IMG/VR virus record: IMGVR_UViG_3300037222_000084
Location: 22,894-86,893 of that record
Reading direction: 5' to 3' (one strand)
DNA length: 64,000 nucleotides
Source of the DNA: a virus
Shown here: piece after piece, positions 31,134-38,854 of the stretch
Position numbering within the stretch: position 1 is the stretch's first letter
Layout: every line of letters begins with the position of its first letter
Translations under genes and position numbers: made by a program
Notes under the pieces: model-generated
Database searches by the model: none
What the model saw: only the letters and a program-made list of their open reading frames with translations
What the model was told of the DNA's origin: nothing

Positions 31134-31712
31134 ATGGACTTAAATCTCCGCAAAGCACGCAAACTTGAAGCAAAAATCTTAGCATATGCCAATGCTATGT
31201 CCCTTTCATCTGCCGTAAAAGTACGCATCATGGCAAGTGAATCAGAACGCTCAGACGCACTTTCTGCCGGTCGCTCAAAATTCCTATCCGACGTTTCCAC
31301 CCAAAAATCCCTTATTTTAGCCCGTTTCAATATTCGCCAAGCTATCTCTGACGCTAACCAAGCTGTAGGGATCAATGCTTTAATCAATAAGCGCGAAGGC
31401 ATTCAAGCACTCCTAGAAAAGTCAACTGGTACGGTTGACGCATTGGACTATAAAGAGGCCACAGATTTAGCCGATGCCAAGAAACGCTCTCTTGAAAACG
31501 GCGACTCCAGCCGTGCATACGGCGAGACTTCGGTCACTTTTAGTCTACCAGTCGCACTCGTCCACGACGTAGCTGGTTTCAAAGCACACGAATTGGCTTT
31601 AAAACGACAGCTTGAAGAAACAGAAGACGAATTGTCACAAAAGAACCTGGGAGCGAAAGTTACGCTTCCTGCTGATACCGTTAAATTGCTCCAGTCCGTT
31701 GGATTGCTGTAG
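31134..31712 (+). CDS. Hypothetical helical protein, 192 aa
   Basis: Not recognised. It is mostly helical, with a basic N-terminus (DLNLRKARKLEAKILAYANAM), several Ala/Ser-rich helices, and a C-terminal coiled-coil segment (FKAHELALKRQLEETEDELSQKN). No membrane helix. The gene stands alone under an operator-like inverted repeat and a structured leader that could mask its CAGAGG ribosome site, so its level appears tightly controlled. It could be an abundant nucleic-acid-associated or regulatory protein; this is inference. Confidence 0.6.
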   Translation: MDLNLRKARKLEAKILAYANAMSLSSAVKVRIMASESERSDALSAGRSKFLSDVSTQKSLILARFNIRQAISDANQAVGINALINKREGIQALLEKSTGTVDALDYKEATDLADAKKRSLENGDSSRAYGETSVTFSLPVALVHDVAGFKAHELALKRQLEETEDELSQKNLGAKVTLPADTVKLLQSVGLL

Positions 31713-31936
31713 TAGCGATCCTGTCATAGTGCTGGAGCTAGTGAAGTGAAAGGGCATTACTACATGGCTGACTCAACCACCCAGTAGAGTCAAACCTGTT
31801 TTGTCATTCTCCCGATATAGCGCCTGCCAAGGTGCATTGTTACATTATCGGTATTGTAGAGGATTTATACAGGGCGTTATTTGGGGATTGATTTTTATAC
31901 ATTGTTCGCCCAATCCTTCACTTTTTTGGATATAAA

Positions 31937-32479
31937 ATGAAACTGATTCCTTTTAGAACAAACAATTACACGTCGGATACCCACTTCGCAGTAGACGATG
32001 ACGACTTTGACTTGGTTTCAAAATCCCAATGGCGCTGCAAGTGTAATACTGGCTCGAACCATGTCACTCCGCAATACCACGTATCCAGAAAAGCTACGGC
32101 TGAAGAAAAGAAAAACGGAGCGCCAACAGAAATATCTTTGCATCGTTTTGTGATGGGCGTAGGATTAAAATATGCCAAAAAAGATGAAGAGGTTGACCAC
32201 ATCAACAGAAACCAGTTCGACAATACAAAGGCAAATCTCAGAATCTGTACCAGGCATACGAATCAAAGGAATAAAGGCAATAATTCTAGAGTGGGATTTG
32301 GCCTGTGGGGAGCTACTTTCAATAAAGCTCTGAAAAGAGATAAAAAATGGCAAGCTAATTTCCACATAAAAGGGAAAACCTATATGGTAGGGTATTTTGC
32401 CACAGAAAAAGAAGCCCATGAACGTGCCGCTACGCGTTATGAAGAAATTACAGGAAACAAGCCTCGAATAACTTTGTAG
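31937..32479 (+). CDS. HNH homing endonuclease with AP2 domain
   Basis: 180 aa. The central HNH nuclease shows the family core EVDHINRNQFDNTKANLRICTRHTNQRNK, where the His in VDH, the Asn in NLR and the HxNxxN-like end form the metal-binding ββα motif. The C-terminal 55 residues (WGATFNKALKRDKKWQANFHIKGKTYMVGYFATEKEAHERAATRYEEI) are an AP2 DNA-binding domain, a common pairing in free-standing phage homing endonucleases. It sits alone in a 0.8 kb gap between other genes and no intron is evident around it. Confidence 0.85.
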   Translation: MKLIPFRTNNYTSDTHFAVDDDDFDLVSKSQWRCKCNTGSNHVTPQYHVSRKATAEEKKNGAPTEISLHRFVMGVGLKYAKKDEEVDHINRNQFDNTKANLRICTRHTNQRNKGNNSRVGFGLWGATFNKALKRDKKWQANFHIKGKTYMVGYFATEKEAHERAATRYEEITGNKPRITL

Positions 32480-32508
32480 TTGACAAAATTTTTTAAGAGT
32501 AGTAACCT
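32480..32508 (+). promoter_or_regulatory. Promoter of the NAD+/ADP-ribose operon
   Basis: TTGACA (32480-32485), 17-bp spacer, TAACCT (32503-32508). The same TTGAC(A/T)-N17-TAACCT layout is found before tRNA-Pro (41927-41955). A TCCTGC/GCAGGA hairpin (32524-32547) lies in the leader. Confidence 0.5.
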
Positions 32509-32586
32509 TTAGTAGGTAAGAACTCCTGCCGATATGATAGCGCAGGAAAACATTCAAATGGCATAGGATATTTGCCAGGAGATACA

Positions 32587-33378
32587 ATGATCTATTTAAA
32601 CGGTAATCCCGTTAATACCACTCTCTTCCCTGACAACACCAGTCAAGTATGGAAGATACCCACCCTCGAAATTCCAGACACCAATTGGGTCCACGTAAAA
32701 TGGGACTTTTCGCATGAAGGCGAGTTTATCCAATTGGCCCAGCTTAAACAATTGCTCGATAAACGCGGTTTTCGTGCCGCATTGCGTCTTAGCTACCTGC
32801 CCTATGGCCGTCAAGACAAAGAAGTTTCAAACGACGCCACTTTCGCGCTTCGCACTTTCAACAAATACATAGACTTTATGGATTGGGACGAAATCATCGT
32901 AATGGACCCGCATAGCTCCGTAATCATGGACTATGTTCGTAATGTTCGGGCCGTATATCCTATCCAAGAACTCGAAAAGACACTAGCGCATACGGTTTCT
33001 ACTTTGGTCTGCTATCCCGACAAAGGCGCACTCGAAAAGTACACTAAAGTGTATCGCAGCATCGTTGAAGACGAATTCATCTATGGTGAAAAGGTCCGCG
33101 ATCAATCTACTGGAAATATTACAAGTTATCAATTAATCGGCAACCCCAAAGGCCACAGTGTCCTCATTGTTGATGACATTTGCGACGGCGGTGCCACATT
33201 CAAGCTTCTTGCCAAAGACCTATTGGCAGCAGGAGCTACGGAGGTAAATCTTTTTGTAACCCATGGAATTTTCTCACGAGGTCTGAGAACGCTCCAAGAA
33301 TCAGGAATTAAACGCATATTTACTCAAGATGGCGAAGCTAGTACCCATCAAGATCAAATCACTTATAGGAGATTATAA
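32587..33378 (+). CDS. Ribose-phosphate pyrophosphokinase-like protein (Prs/Adps family)
   Basis: 263 aa from the ATG at 32587 with AGGAG upstream. Family motifs are clear: SYLPYGRQDK (catalytic loop), VMDPHSS, CYPDKGALEKY, and the PRPP-binding loop VLIVDDICDGGATF. Cellular Prs makes PRPP from ribose 5-phosphate and ATP; it is about 315 aa, so this is a shortened phage form. In known phage NAD+ reconstitution pathways (NARP1) a Prs-like enzyme (Adps) instead pyrophosphorylates ADP-ribose and is encoded just before a NAMPT-like partner (Namat), the same two-gene layout as here. Which substrate is used cannot be told by eye. Confidence 0.8.
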   Translation: MIYLNGNPVNTTLFPDNTSQVWKIPTLEIPDTNWVHVKWDFSHEGEFIQLAQLKQLLDKRGFRAALRLSYLPYGRQDKEVSNDATFALRTFNKYIDFMDWDEIIVMDPHSSVIMDYVRNVRAVYPIQELEKTLAHTVSTLVCYPDKGALEKYTKVYRSIVEDEFIYGEKVRDQSTGNITSYQLIGNPKGHSVLIVDDICDGGATFKLLAKDLLAAGATEVNLFVTHGIFSRGLRTLQESGIKRIFTQDGEASTHQDQITYRRL

Positions 33379-33379
33379 C

Positions 33380-34870
33380 GTGAAAAATTTAATGAAAAGC
33401 CTACCGACTACAGTCCTCTGCGATTTCTATAAAATTGCACACCGTGCAATGTACCCAACTGGAACAGAAGTGGTTTATTCCACCTGGACACCGCGAGCCA
33501 GTCGCATGAAAGGCATAGATCAAGTTGTTGCCTTCGGCATGCAAGCCTTCATCAAGACCTACTTGATTGATTTCTTTGACACAAACTTCTTTGGTCGAGA
33601 AAAGTCCGTTGTAGTCGCTGAATACAAACGATTGATTTCAGCCACTCTTGGAGACCCCAATCCAGAGACCAAACACATCGAAGACCTTCACGATCTTGGC
33701 TTTTTGCCACTTTCAGTTAAAGCTCTCCCAGAAGGAACTCTTGTTCCGCTGCGCGTACCGATGATGACCCTCCAAAACACAGACAAACGGTTTTTCTGGT
33801 TAACAAACTTCGTAGAATCTTTGGCTTCTTGCGAGTTGTGGCAACCCACTACCAGCGCGACTATTGCGCGTGAGTACCGCAAGATCATGGACAAAGCAGC
33901 AATGGAGACGGTTGGCGACACTGGATTCGTAATGTTCCAAGGTCACGATTTCTCTATGCGCGGCATGTCTTCTCTGCAATCCGCAGTTTCTTCTGGCATG
34001 GGCCACCTGCTGTCATTCGTTGGCACAGACACTATTCCAGCAATTGTTGGAGCAGAAGTGCTCTACGGCGCAGATGTGACGAAGGAACTCGTTGGAACAT
34101 CCATTCCAGCCACAGAACACTCAATCCAATGCACTTACGGCGATGACCTGAAATACTTGGAGCGCATGCTCTCAGTGGTTCACCCAAATGGCTTCGTTTC
34201 CATCGTTTCTGATGGTTATGACTTTTGGGAAGTTATTCGCAGCGTGCTCCCTGCTCTCAAATCCAAAATCATGGCTCGTAGCGGTGGACCCGTTGGAGAC
34301 CGTGTGGTTATTCGCCCTGACTCTGGCGACCCTGTGCTGATAGTTTGCGGCGATCCAGATGCAACTCCTGGAAGCCTTGAGTATAAAGGCGCTGTAGAGG
34401 CTCTATGGGACATTTTCGGCGGGACCGAATCCTCTAAAGGATACAAAGTCCTCGATTCCCACATTGGCCTGATCTATGGTGACGCTATTACTCTCCGTCG
34501 TTGTGAAGAAATTTCCGAACGGCTGAAAGCCAAAGGTTTCGCCTCGATCAACTGCGTGTACGGCATTGGTAGCTACACCTATCAGTACAACACCCGTGAC
34601 ACCTTCGGATTTGCTCTTAAGAGCACATTAGCCGTGATAAACGGCGATGAAAAGCAGATTTTCAAAGATCCGAAAACTGATAATGGCATCAAGAAGTCAC
34701 AGAAAGGCCGTGTGGTCGTTCTTAAGGATGGCAATTCACTCAAGTTCGTCGATGGCCTTGGACTCAACGATGTCGTAGAAGGCGACCTGTTGACAGAAGT
34801 GTTCCGCGACGGTAAACTGTTGGTGGATCAAAAATTCTCCGAAATCAGAGCACGGCTCGCAGGACAGTAA
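33380..34870 (+). CDS. Nicotinamide phosphoribosyltransferase-like enzyme (NAMPT/Namat)
   Basis: 496 aa from the GTG at 33380 with a TAGGAG site; a start at 33329 would overlap the previous gene. NAMPT signatures: CDFYKIAHRAMYP at the N-terminus, GHDFSMRGM, SIPATEHS (the substrate-loop region), VVIRPDSGDP, YGDAITLRR and GSYTYQYNTRDTFGFALKS. The family joins nicotinamide to PRPP to make NMN; the phage NARP1 enzyme Namat joins nicotinamide to ADP-ribose pyrophosphate and gives NAD+ in one step. Coupled 1 nt after the Prs-like gene and 1-nt overlapping the NADAR gene, it forms the core of an NAD+ repletion operon. Confidence 0.85.
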   Translation: MKNLMKSLPTTVLCDFYKIAHRAMYPTGTEVVYSTWTPRASRMKGIDQVVAFGMQAFIKTYLIDFFDTNFFGREKSVVVAEYKRLISATLGDPNPETKHIEDLHDLGFLPLSVKALPEGTLVPLRVPMMTLQNTDKRFFWLTNFVESLASCELWQPTTSATIAREYRKIMDKAAMETVGDTGFVMFQGHDFSMRGMSSLQSAVSSGMGHLLSFVGTDTIPAIVGAEVLYGADVTKELVGTSIPATEHSIQCTYGDDLKYLERMLSVVHPNGFVSIVSDGYDFWEVIRSVLPALKSKIMARSGGPVGDRVVIRPDSGDPVLIVCGDPDATPGSLEYKGAVEALWDIFGGTESSKGYKVLDSHIGLIYGDAITLRRCEEISERLKAKGFASINCVYGIGSYTYQYNTRDTFGFALKSTLAVINGDEKQIFKDPKTDNGIKKSQKGRVVVLKDGNSLKFVDGLGLNDVVEGDLLTEVFRDGKLLVDQKFSEIRARLAGQ

Positions 34871-35358
34871 TGAAAACCGATCAATTCGCATTTTTCTATG
34901 GAGGAGCCTTAAGTCAATGGGCTCCTTCCCCATTCACTCTGGACGAAGTGGAGTATTCTACTGCTGAACAGTATATGATGGCTATGAAGGCTGATTATTT
35001 TAATGATCAAGATACCAAAGCCAAAATAATGGCCACTGATAGTCCTTCTGAGCAGAAGTCACTAGGCAGGATGGTTAAGAATTTCAATGCAGAAGCTTGG
35101 AATGCTGTTTCTAGGGGATTCGTGTACAAGGCGAACATTGCCAAATTCACTCAAAACGACTGGTGTATGAAGGAACTGGAACGAACCGGAGACCTAGAAA
35201 TCGTTGAGGCTAGTCCGTATGACCGAATCTGGGGCATTGGCCTTGGAACTAGCGACAAACGAGCACTTGACAAGACCCAGTGGCTTGGTACAAACTGGTT
35301 AGGTGAGACTTTGATGAAAGTACGGAAGGACCTACGTGAGCAAAACAGTCGAGTGTGA
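34870..35358 (+). CDS. NADAR (YbiA-like) domain protein
   Basis: 162 aa. FAFFYGGALSQWAPSPFTLDEVEYSTAEQYMMAMKADYF at the start and YDRIWGIGLG...WLGTNWLGETLMKVRKDL at the end are the hallmarks of the NADAR/DUF1768 (YbiA/RibX) fold. Members cleave N-glycosidic bonds, and some remove ADP-ribose from guanine bases in nucleic acids, reversing DarT-type modification. Its start overlaps the NAMPT-like stop (TAATG), tying it to NAD+/ADP-ribose metabolism. Either housekeeping hydrolysis or reversal of an ADP-ribosylating defence toxin would fit. Confidence 0.8.
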   Translation: MKTDQFAFFYGGALSQWAPSPFTLDEVEYSTAEQYMMAMKADYFNDQDTKAKIMATDSPSEQKSLGRMVKNFNAEAWNAVSRGFVYKANIAKFTQNDWCMKELERTGDLEIVEASPYDRIWGIGLGTSDKRALDKTQWLGTNWLGETLMKVRKDLREQNSRV

Positions 35359-35530
35359 TTGTATGATGTGCCAAAAACCACTAGAAAACTACGATCCACA
35401 GATGTGCTGTGGCGGGTTCGATTGCGGGTGTATGGGCCTTCCTACTAACCCTCCTATTTGTTCTGAAGAATGCTGGGATGCGCTTATTAAAAGGAATAGT
35501 GATGGGCAAAGTAACGACAATAAAGGGTAA
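35336..35530 (+). CDS. Small Cys-rich zinc-binding-like protein
   Basis: 64 aa, GTG start with AAGGA five nt upstream, overlapping the end of the NADAR gene by 23 nt. It has ten cysteines, in CDCMMCQ, CCGGFDCGC and ICSEECW clusters, the pattern of small zinc-finger phage proteins. The gene lies inside the NAD+/ADP-ribose operon and overlaps the macrodomain gene. Function unknown. Confidence 0.6.
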   Translation: MSKTVECDCMMCQKPLENYDPQMCCGGFDCGCMGLPTNPPICSEECWDALIKRNSDGQSNDNKG

Positions 35531-35945
35531 TCTCTTTGATGCTCCAGAAGGCTCCATAATCATTCATGCGTGCAATACTAAGGGCGTATGGGGATCTGGC
35601 ATAGCCAGGGAGTTCGCCAAACGGTTCCCTAAGGCCCGTGACATTTACGCTCAAACTTGTCAAGAACAAGGACCGTCTCTTATTGGGAAATGTCTTCTAA
35701 TTCCAGCTGGGAGCCACGTTATTGGCTGCTTATTCACTTCAAAAAACTATGGACAATTCGTAGATTCTCCTGCTAAGATATTAACAGCAACCAGATTGGC
35801 CATTGCTCATTTGATTCTTCAAAATGAGAGCAAGTTGCCCATGCATATGTGCAAGATAAATGCTGGATTGTTCAACGTTCCTTGGCCTAAAACCAAGGCA
35901 ATATTGAAAGACGCCGATGTTGAATTTGTAGTTTACGATTTTTAG
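35502..35945 (+). CDS. Macrodomain protein (ADP-ribose processing)
   Basis: 147 aa from the ATG at 35502 with AAAGGA upstream; longer frames run through the Cys-rich gene. The N-terminal KGNLFDAPEGSIIIHACNTKGVWGSGIAREFAKRFP segment contains the macrodomain ADP-ribose pocket (the N in ACNTKG, the GSGIA loop), and INAGLFNVPW corresponds to the second substrate loop. The architecture resembles ADP-ribose-1''-phosphatase/TARG1-like macrodomains that remove ADP-ribose from nucleic acid or protein. Last gene of the NAD+/ADP-ribose operon, beside a NADAR protein of related chemistry. Confidence 0.8.
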   Translation: MGKVTTIKGNLFDAPEGSIIIHACNTKGVWGSGIAREFAKRFPKARDIYAQTCQEQGPSLIGKCLLIPAGSHVIGCLFTSKNYGQFVDSPAKILTATRLAIAHLILQNESKLPMHMCKINAGLFNVPWPKTKAILKDADVEFVVYDF

Positions 35946-36065
35946 GTCCGTGTGTAGATATAGAAGGGGATACCCTTCGTGCGGTGCGACCCCGCAAGCG
36001 GCCAGGTGCATGTTGCTTAATCGACGTTTCGAATCCGTTATGCCTGGGAAGCCTTTTGAAAGGAC
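35945..36065 (+). other. Structured, partly tRNA-like spacer
   Basis: Contains a GAAGGG-GATA-CCCTTC hairpin (35963-35978), a T-arm-like hairpin TGCGG-TGCGACC-CCGCA (35980-35996), and CCAGG/CCTGG (36002/36044) enclosing a second T-arm-like sequence with TTCGAAT. GGTC at 35945 could pair with GGCC at 36000. It looks like tRNA remnants or a structured 5' leader. Confidence 0.35.
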
Positions 36066-36069
36066 TGTT

Positions 36070-36651
36070 ATGTTTAAGCAAAGCGTTGTCTGGAACAAAG
36101 TTACTGAAGTGCTTCCTGAAGCAGGGAGAGAATACCTAGTTTGGACTGGCCGTGGAATGCTAGTCTCGGACGCCGATTTTTACGATGAAGAGTATTTGTC
36201 AAATATTCCCGCCTCAATGATTGAGGACTACAAAAAATCCGTAGGGTATTTCCAGGAATTTGGCCATAAATATTATTTTGACGATGAAAAAGTTCACTGG
36301 TCAGAGCTTCCACTTGCTCCAGGTGAGGAAAATCCTTCACAGCCAGATCCTATGGACGGAATGGTTTCTAGGGACGCGTATCTCACAAAAGACGGCACAA
36401 TCATTGGTATTCATGCGATAGGGTATCCAGAACCATACGAATGGACAGAAGTTGCTCTAGACGGCACAGAAACCCAAAAGACCTCCGATTTCATGCAAAT
36501 GGAAATTTGGGGAAACGAATACGACGAAAATCATCAGATGCTTGGCCGTGGATCTTTCAGAGTTTTCGATCAATTTGAGAGTGAAGTGAAAAATTGGGAA
36601 GCAGACGGTTGGGTGCGCCGTGAAGGACCCAAAAAGAAAGAAGTCACATGA
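36070..36651 (+). CDS. Hypothetical protein with DUF551-like start
   Basis: 193 aa from the ATG at 36070, which has AAAGGA upstream; the frame is open back to 35950 through the structured spacer, so the shorter start is preferred. The first 35 residues (VVWNKVTEVLPEAGREYLVWTGRGML) resemble DUF551-like phage modules (W-x-V-x-x-x-LPE-x-x-x-x-x-LVW). The remainder is acidic with several W and Y. No enzyme motif. Confidence 0.6.
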   Translation: MFKQSVVWNKVTEVLPEAGREYLVWTGRGMLVSDADFYDEEYLSNIPASMIEDYKKSVGYFQEFGHKYYFDDEKVHWSELPLAPGEENPSQPDPMDGMVSRDAYLTKDGTIIGIHAIGYPEPYEWTEVALDGTETQKTSDFMQMEIWGNEYDENHQMLGRGSFRVFDQFESEVKNWEADGWVRREGPKKKEVT

Positions 36652-36887
36652 AATACTTACTTTTATTGCTTATTTCGACTAATTGCTGGGCCTCTGAGTA
36701 CAAATTCACCTACAACATGAAGGACGGTCGCCAACTCAAGGTCAAACAAGAAGGGCCTACTCGTTGGAAGGCCCTAGAAGATGCTGGAGTTTTTTGTGGA
36801 AAATTCTTTGGTATTGGATCTAAGGATATGTCAGAGCAAGAGATAGACGAAATCGTCATATCGTGTGCTAATCCAGAGTTTAACTAA
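36648..36887 (+). CDS. Small exported protein
   Basis: 79 aa. A cleavable signal peptide (KYLLLLLISTNCWAS) is followed by a short mature domain of about 64 residues with two cysteines (GVFCGKF, ISCANP) that could form a disulphide in the periplasm. It overlaps the preceding gene by ATGA and converges with the minus-strand gene at 36880. Function unknown. Confidence 0.6.
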   Translation: MKYLLLLLISTNCWASEYKFTYNMKDGRQLKVKQEGPTRWKALEDAGVFCGKFFGIGSKDMSEQEIDEIVISCANPEFN

Positions 36888-37392
36888 CGGTCAACTCGAA
36901 TTCGTCGATGCCGTCTAGCGAGGTCATCCACTTTGCGAACGTGGCTTTGCTATTGGTAATCATTTCGATGTTACCGCTCATCACGTCAGCTTCTCCCATG
37001 AGCACACAGCCTTCTGAGTCTTTATTGTAGTTGCCCCAGTGAAATAGCAAATCGGTATGTCCAGCAATGCCAGTGATTTCGAACGTGATGAAGTCTTCAG
37101 TCATGTTGTGCAAACGGTGAGGACCACGAACACACTTCCATACGCCATTGGTGATCTTAGGCGCATTTCCATAGGAATGCTCCAGAGTATGAGCCACTAT
37201 GTTACCTTTGCTGTCACTTAGCTCACTAAAAACGCCGTCTACACGAAACTGTTTTCGCGTCAACTTGAAGGAGACCTTTTCTGGTTTAATTTGTGGGATT
37301 GCAGGTGCTTCAATAGCCTTAGGAGCCTGCTGCTTAATCAACGCGATCAACTGCGGTAAATACTGTTTTAAAAGCTCAAATATAGCGCCCAT
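36880..37392 (-). CDS. DUF5675-like (L,D-transpeptidase-type) protein
   Basis: 170 aa from the ATG at 37392, chosen because of the AAGAGGAAAC ribosome site; a longer frame from 37419 lacks one. The N-terminal 35 residues form an amphipathic helix. The body matches DUF5675: HTLEHSYGN, GVWKCVRGPHRL, FEITGIAGHTDLLFHWGNYNKDSEGCVLMG. The His...GN...SxGC order is like the L,D-transpeptidase catalytic region, and this family often sits in phage lysis regions, so it may act on peptidoglycan. It has its own upstream promoter block and no lysis partners next to it. Confidence 0.65.
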   Translation of the reverse strand: MGAIFELLKQYLPQLIALIKQQAPKAIEAPAIPQIKPEKVSFKLTRKQFRVDGVFSELSDSKGNIVAHTLEHSYGNAPKITNGVWKCVRGPHRLHNMTEDFITFEITGIAGHTDLLFHWGNYNKDSEGCVLMGEADVMSGNIEMITNSKATFAKWMTSLDGIDEFELTVS

Positions 37393-37428
37393 GTTTCCTC
37401 TTGTCTTCTTATGAGACATCTGTTACAT

Positions 37429-37437
37429 TAAAGATTA
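37429..37437 (-). promoter_or_regulatory. Promoter block variant (TAATCTTTA)
   Basis: Minus-strand TAATCTTTA, 36 nt before the ATG at 37392, in the divergent gap before the 2OG oxygenase gene. Confidence 0.4.
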
Positions 37438-37449
37438 CCTGGAGGCCGT

Positions 37450-38262
37450 ATGAAAGTAGCTATTTGCAATTTACAATCTGCTGATTTCGAAGAAACACTG
37501 TTAAAATCACTAGTTAACACTGGTTTTGCGGTATTGACGCATCATGGCATTGATTTTCAGCTTATAAAGGATTCACAGACAGAGTGGCGTAAATTTTTCA
37601 AACGCGAGAAGCTATACAAGAACCTTTTCATTAACGGCAACGACTCCAACATGGGCTATAAGGGCATGGGCTCAGAAAAAGCTGTTGGAGCTAAAGCAGC
37701 CGACTTGAAAGAATTCTTCCACTACAAAATTGGCGAAGAAATCCCTGAAAATGCTCAAGGCCCCACAGAAAAACTCTTTGTTCAACTCGAAGGCCTGGGA
37801 ATGCAAATCCTTGAAGTGTTGGATAAAACCAACGGCACTACCTATCGAAACGACTGCTTTGGTAGCTCTAAAACCCTGTTCCGAGCGTTGTACTATCCTG
37901 CAATTGATTTTGAAACCGCAGACGGCGCTGTACGTGCTGCTGCCCACGAAGACATTAACCACATTACCATGCTAGTCGCCGCAAGTGCTCCTGGACTTGA
38001 GGTTCAAGACAATTACGGCAAATGGCATGCAGTGCCACACGAAGACAATTCGGTCGTAGTCAATATTGGCGATATGTTGAAATTAGCCAGTAATGGACTG
38101 TATAAATCTACAACCCATCGCGTAACTGGTGGCGATTCTAAGTCTGACCGCATCAGTATGCCGCTTTTTATTCACCCGCACAGCTTCGTCCGTTTGGCTC
38201 AAGGGATCACCGCTGGACAATTTTTAACCGACCGCTTGAATACTATTTACGGCAAAAAATGA
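37450..38262 (+). CDS. 2-oxoglutarate/Fe(II)-dependent dioxygenase (IPNS-like)
   Basis: 270 aa. The double-stranded beta-helix core carries the iron triad H166-x-D168 (AAHEDINH) and H223 (STTHRV) and the 2-oxoglutarate-binding RxS motif (R234-I-S236). The N-terminal DIOX_N-like part (SLVNTGFAVLTHHGID) and overall length match the isopenicillin-N-synthase-like branch. Such enzymes hydroxylate or desaturate small molecules, nucleobases or amino acids; the phage substrate is unknown. CTGGAGG ribosome site. Confidence 0.8.
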   Translation: MKVAICNLQSADFEETLLKSLVNTGFAVLTHHGIDFQLIKDSQTEWRKFFKREKLYKNLFINGNDSNMGYKGMGSEKAVGAKAADLKEFFHYKIGEEIPENAQGPTEKLFVQLEGLGMQILEVLDKTNGTTYRNDCFGSSKTLFRALYYPAIDFETADGAVRAAAHEDINHITMLVAASAPGLEVQDNYGKWHAVPHEDNSVVVNIGDMLKLASNGLYKSTTHRVTGGDSKSDRISMPLFIHPHSFVRLAQGITAGQFLTDRLNTIYGKK

Positions 38263-38522
38263 TAAATACGCTTATAGGCCTGGCAGCAGGCACGCTTTTG
38301 GCTGGCTGTGGCATCCCACAGGCGATAAAAGTAGTTAAAGACGGACACGCACGAGGCATAGCCCTCAACATGATGCTAATGCTCATCTCAGGTCTGTTTT
38401 TGATGGGTCTGTATATTTACTTGCAGCACGGATTCGACATTTTGATACATGGAGAGTACGCCATTAGCGTGGCAGTATGGGGAATCTCCCTTTTTTACTA
38501 CTTTTTCCCAAGGAAAACGTGA
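38259..38522 (+). CDS. PQ-loop (SemiSWEET-like) membrane protein
   Basis: 87 aa with three predicted membrane helices (about 4-22, 35-57, 64-84). The first helix holds the PQ motif in GCGIPQAIKVVKDGHARGIALNMM, the signature of PQ-loop/SemiSWEET transporters, which work as dimers of three-helix units and carry sugars or other small solutes. The ATG overlaps the stop of the oxygenase gene. A transporter of this class is unusual in a phage and may supply a substrate to a neighbouring enzyme. Confidence 0.7.
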   Translation: MINTLIGLAAGTLLAGCGIPQAIKVVKDGHARGIALNMMLMLISGLFLMGLYIYLQHGFDILIHGEYAISVAVWGISLFYYFFPRKT

Positions 38523-38854
38523 AGTTATCACTAATTTTAGGCGACAAACAGCACACTGTGACTTGGGACAAAGATCTTAGCGATTTCCCCAATGTGGTCA
38601 CGTATGACGGCAAGTACTGGGAATGGGTTTGTTGGGACGATGATCCAAATGGCCTGGTTGATAAGGTATTGACGTTTGGTATTACTAGAGAATCAGCCCT
38701 GCCTGTGAACATGTTTGGAGTGCTGTTCCCAGTTCCCAATTTAACCTATATGTTTCAACTTGATACGGCCACTGGACCATGTGAGTGCGGTGCAAAATTT
38801 ACTTCCTTTCCAGATCAACATATGATATTATGTCCTAAATGGAGTAAAACATGA
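38519..38854 (+). CDS. Hypothetical protein, 111 aa
   Basis: GTG start at 38519 behind AAGGAAAAC, overlapping the previous stop (GTGA). Trp-rich, acidic N-terminal half (DGKYWEWVCWDDDPNG) and a C-terminal zinc-knuckle-like CECGAKFTSFPDQHMILCPKW: two Cys, a His and another Cys in an order resembling a CxC...HxxxC ribbon. Its stop overlaps the DNA ligase start, so the two are translationally coupled. Confidence 0.6.
   Translation: MKLSLILGDKQHTVTWDKDLSDFPNVVTYDGKYWEWVCWDDDPNGLVDKVLTFGITRESALPVNMFGVLFPVPNLTYMFQLDTATGPCECGAKFTSFPDQHMILCPKWSKT

Noticed and set aside
31937-32479. HNH gene as part of an intron
   Set aside because: The flanking genes are complete and no split exon or intron core is seen; it is free-standing.
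33329-33380. Longer N-terminus for the NAMPT-like protein
   Set aside because: It would overlap the Prs-like gene by 50 nt; the GTG at 33380 has a TAGGAG site and matches the family start.
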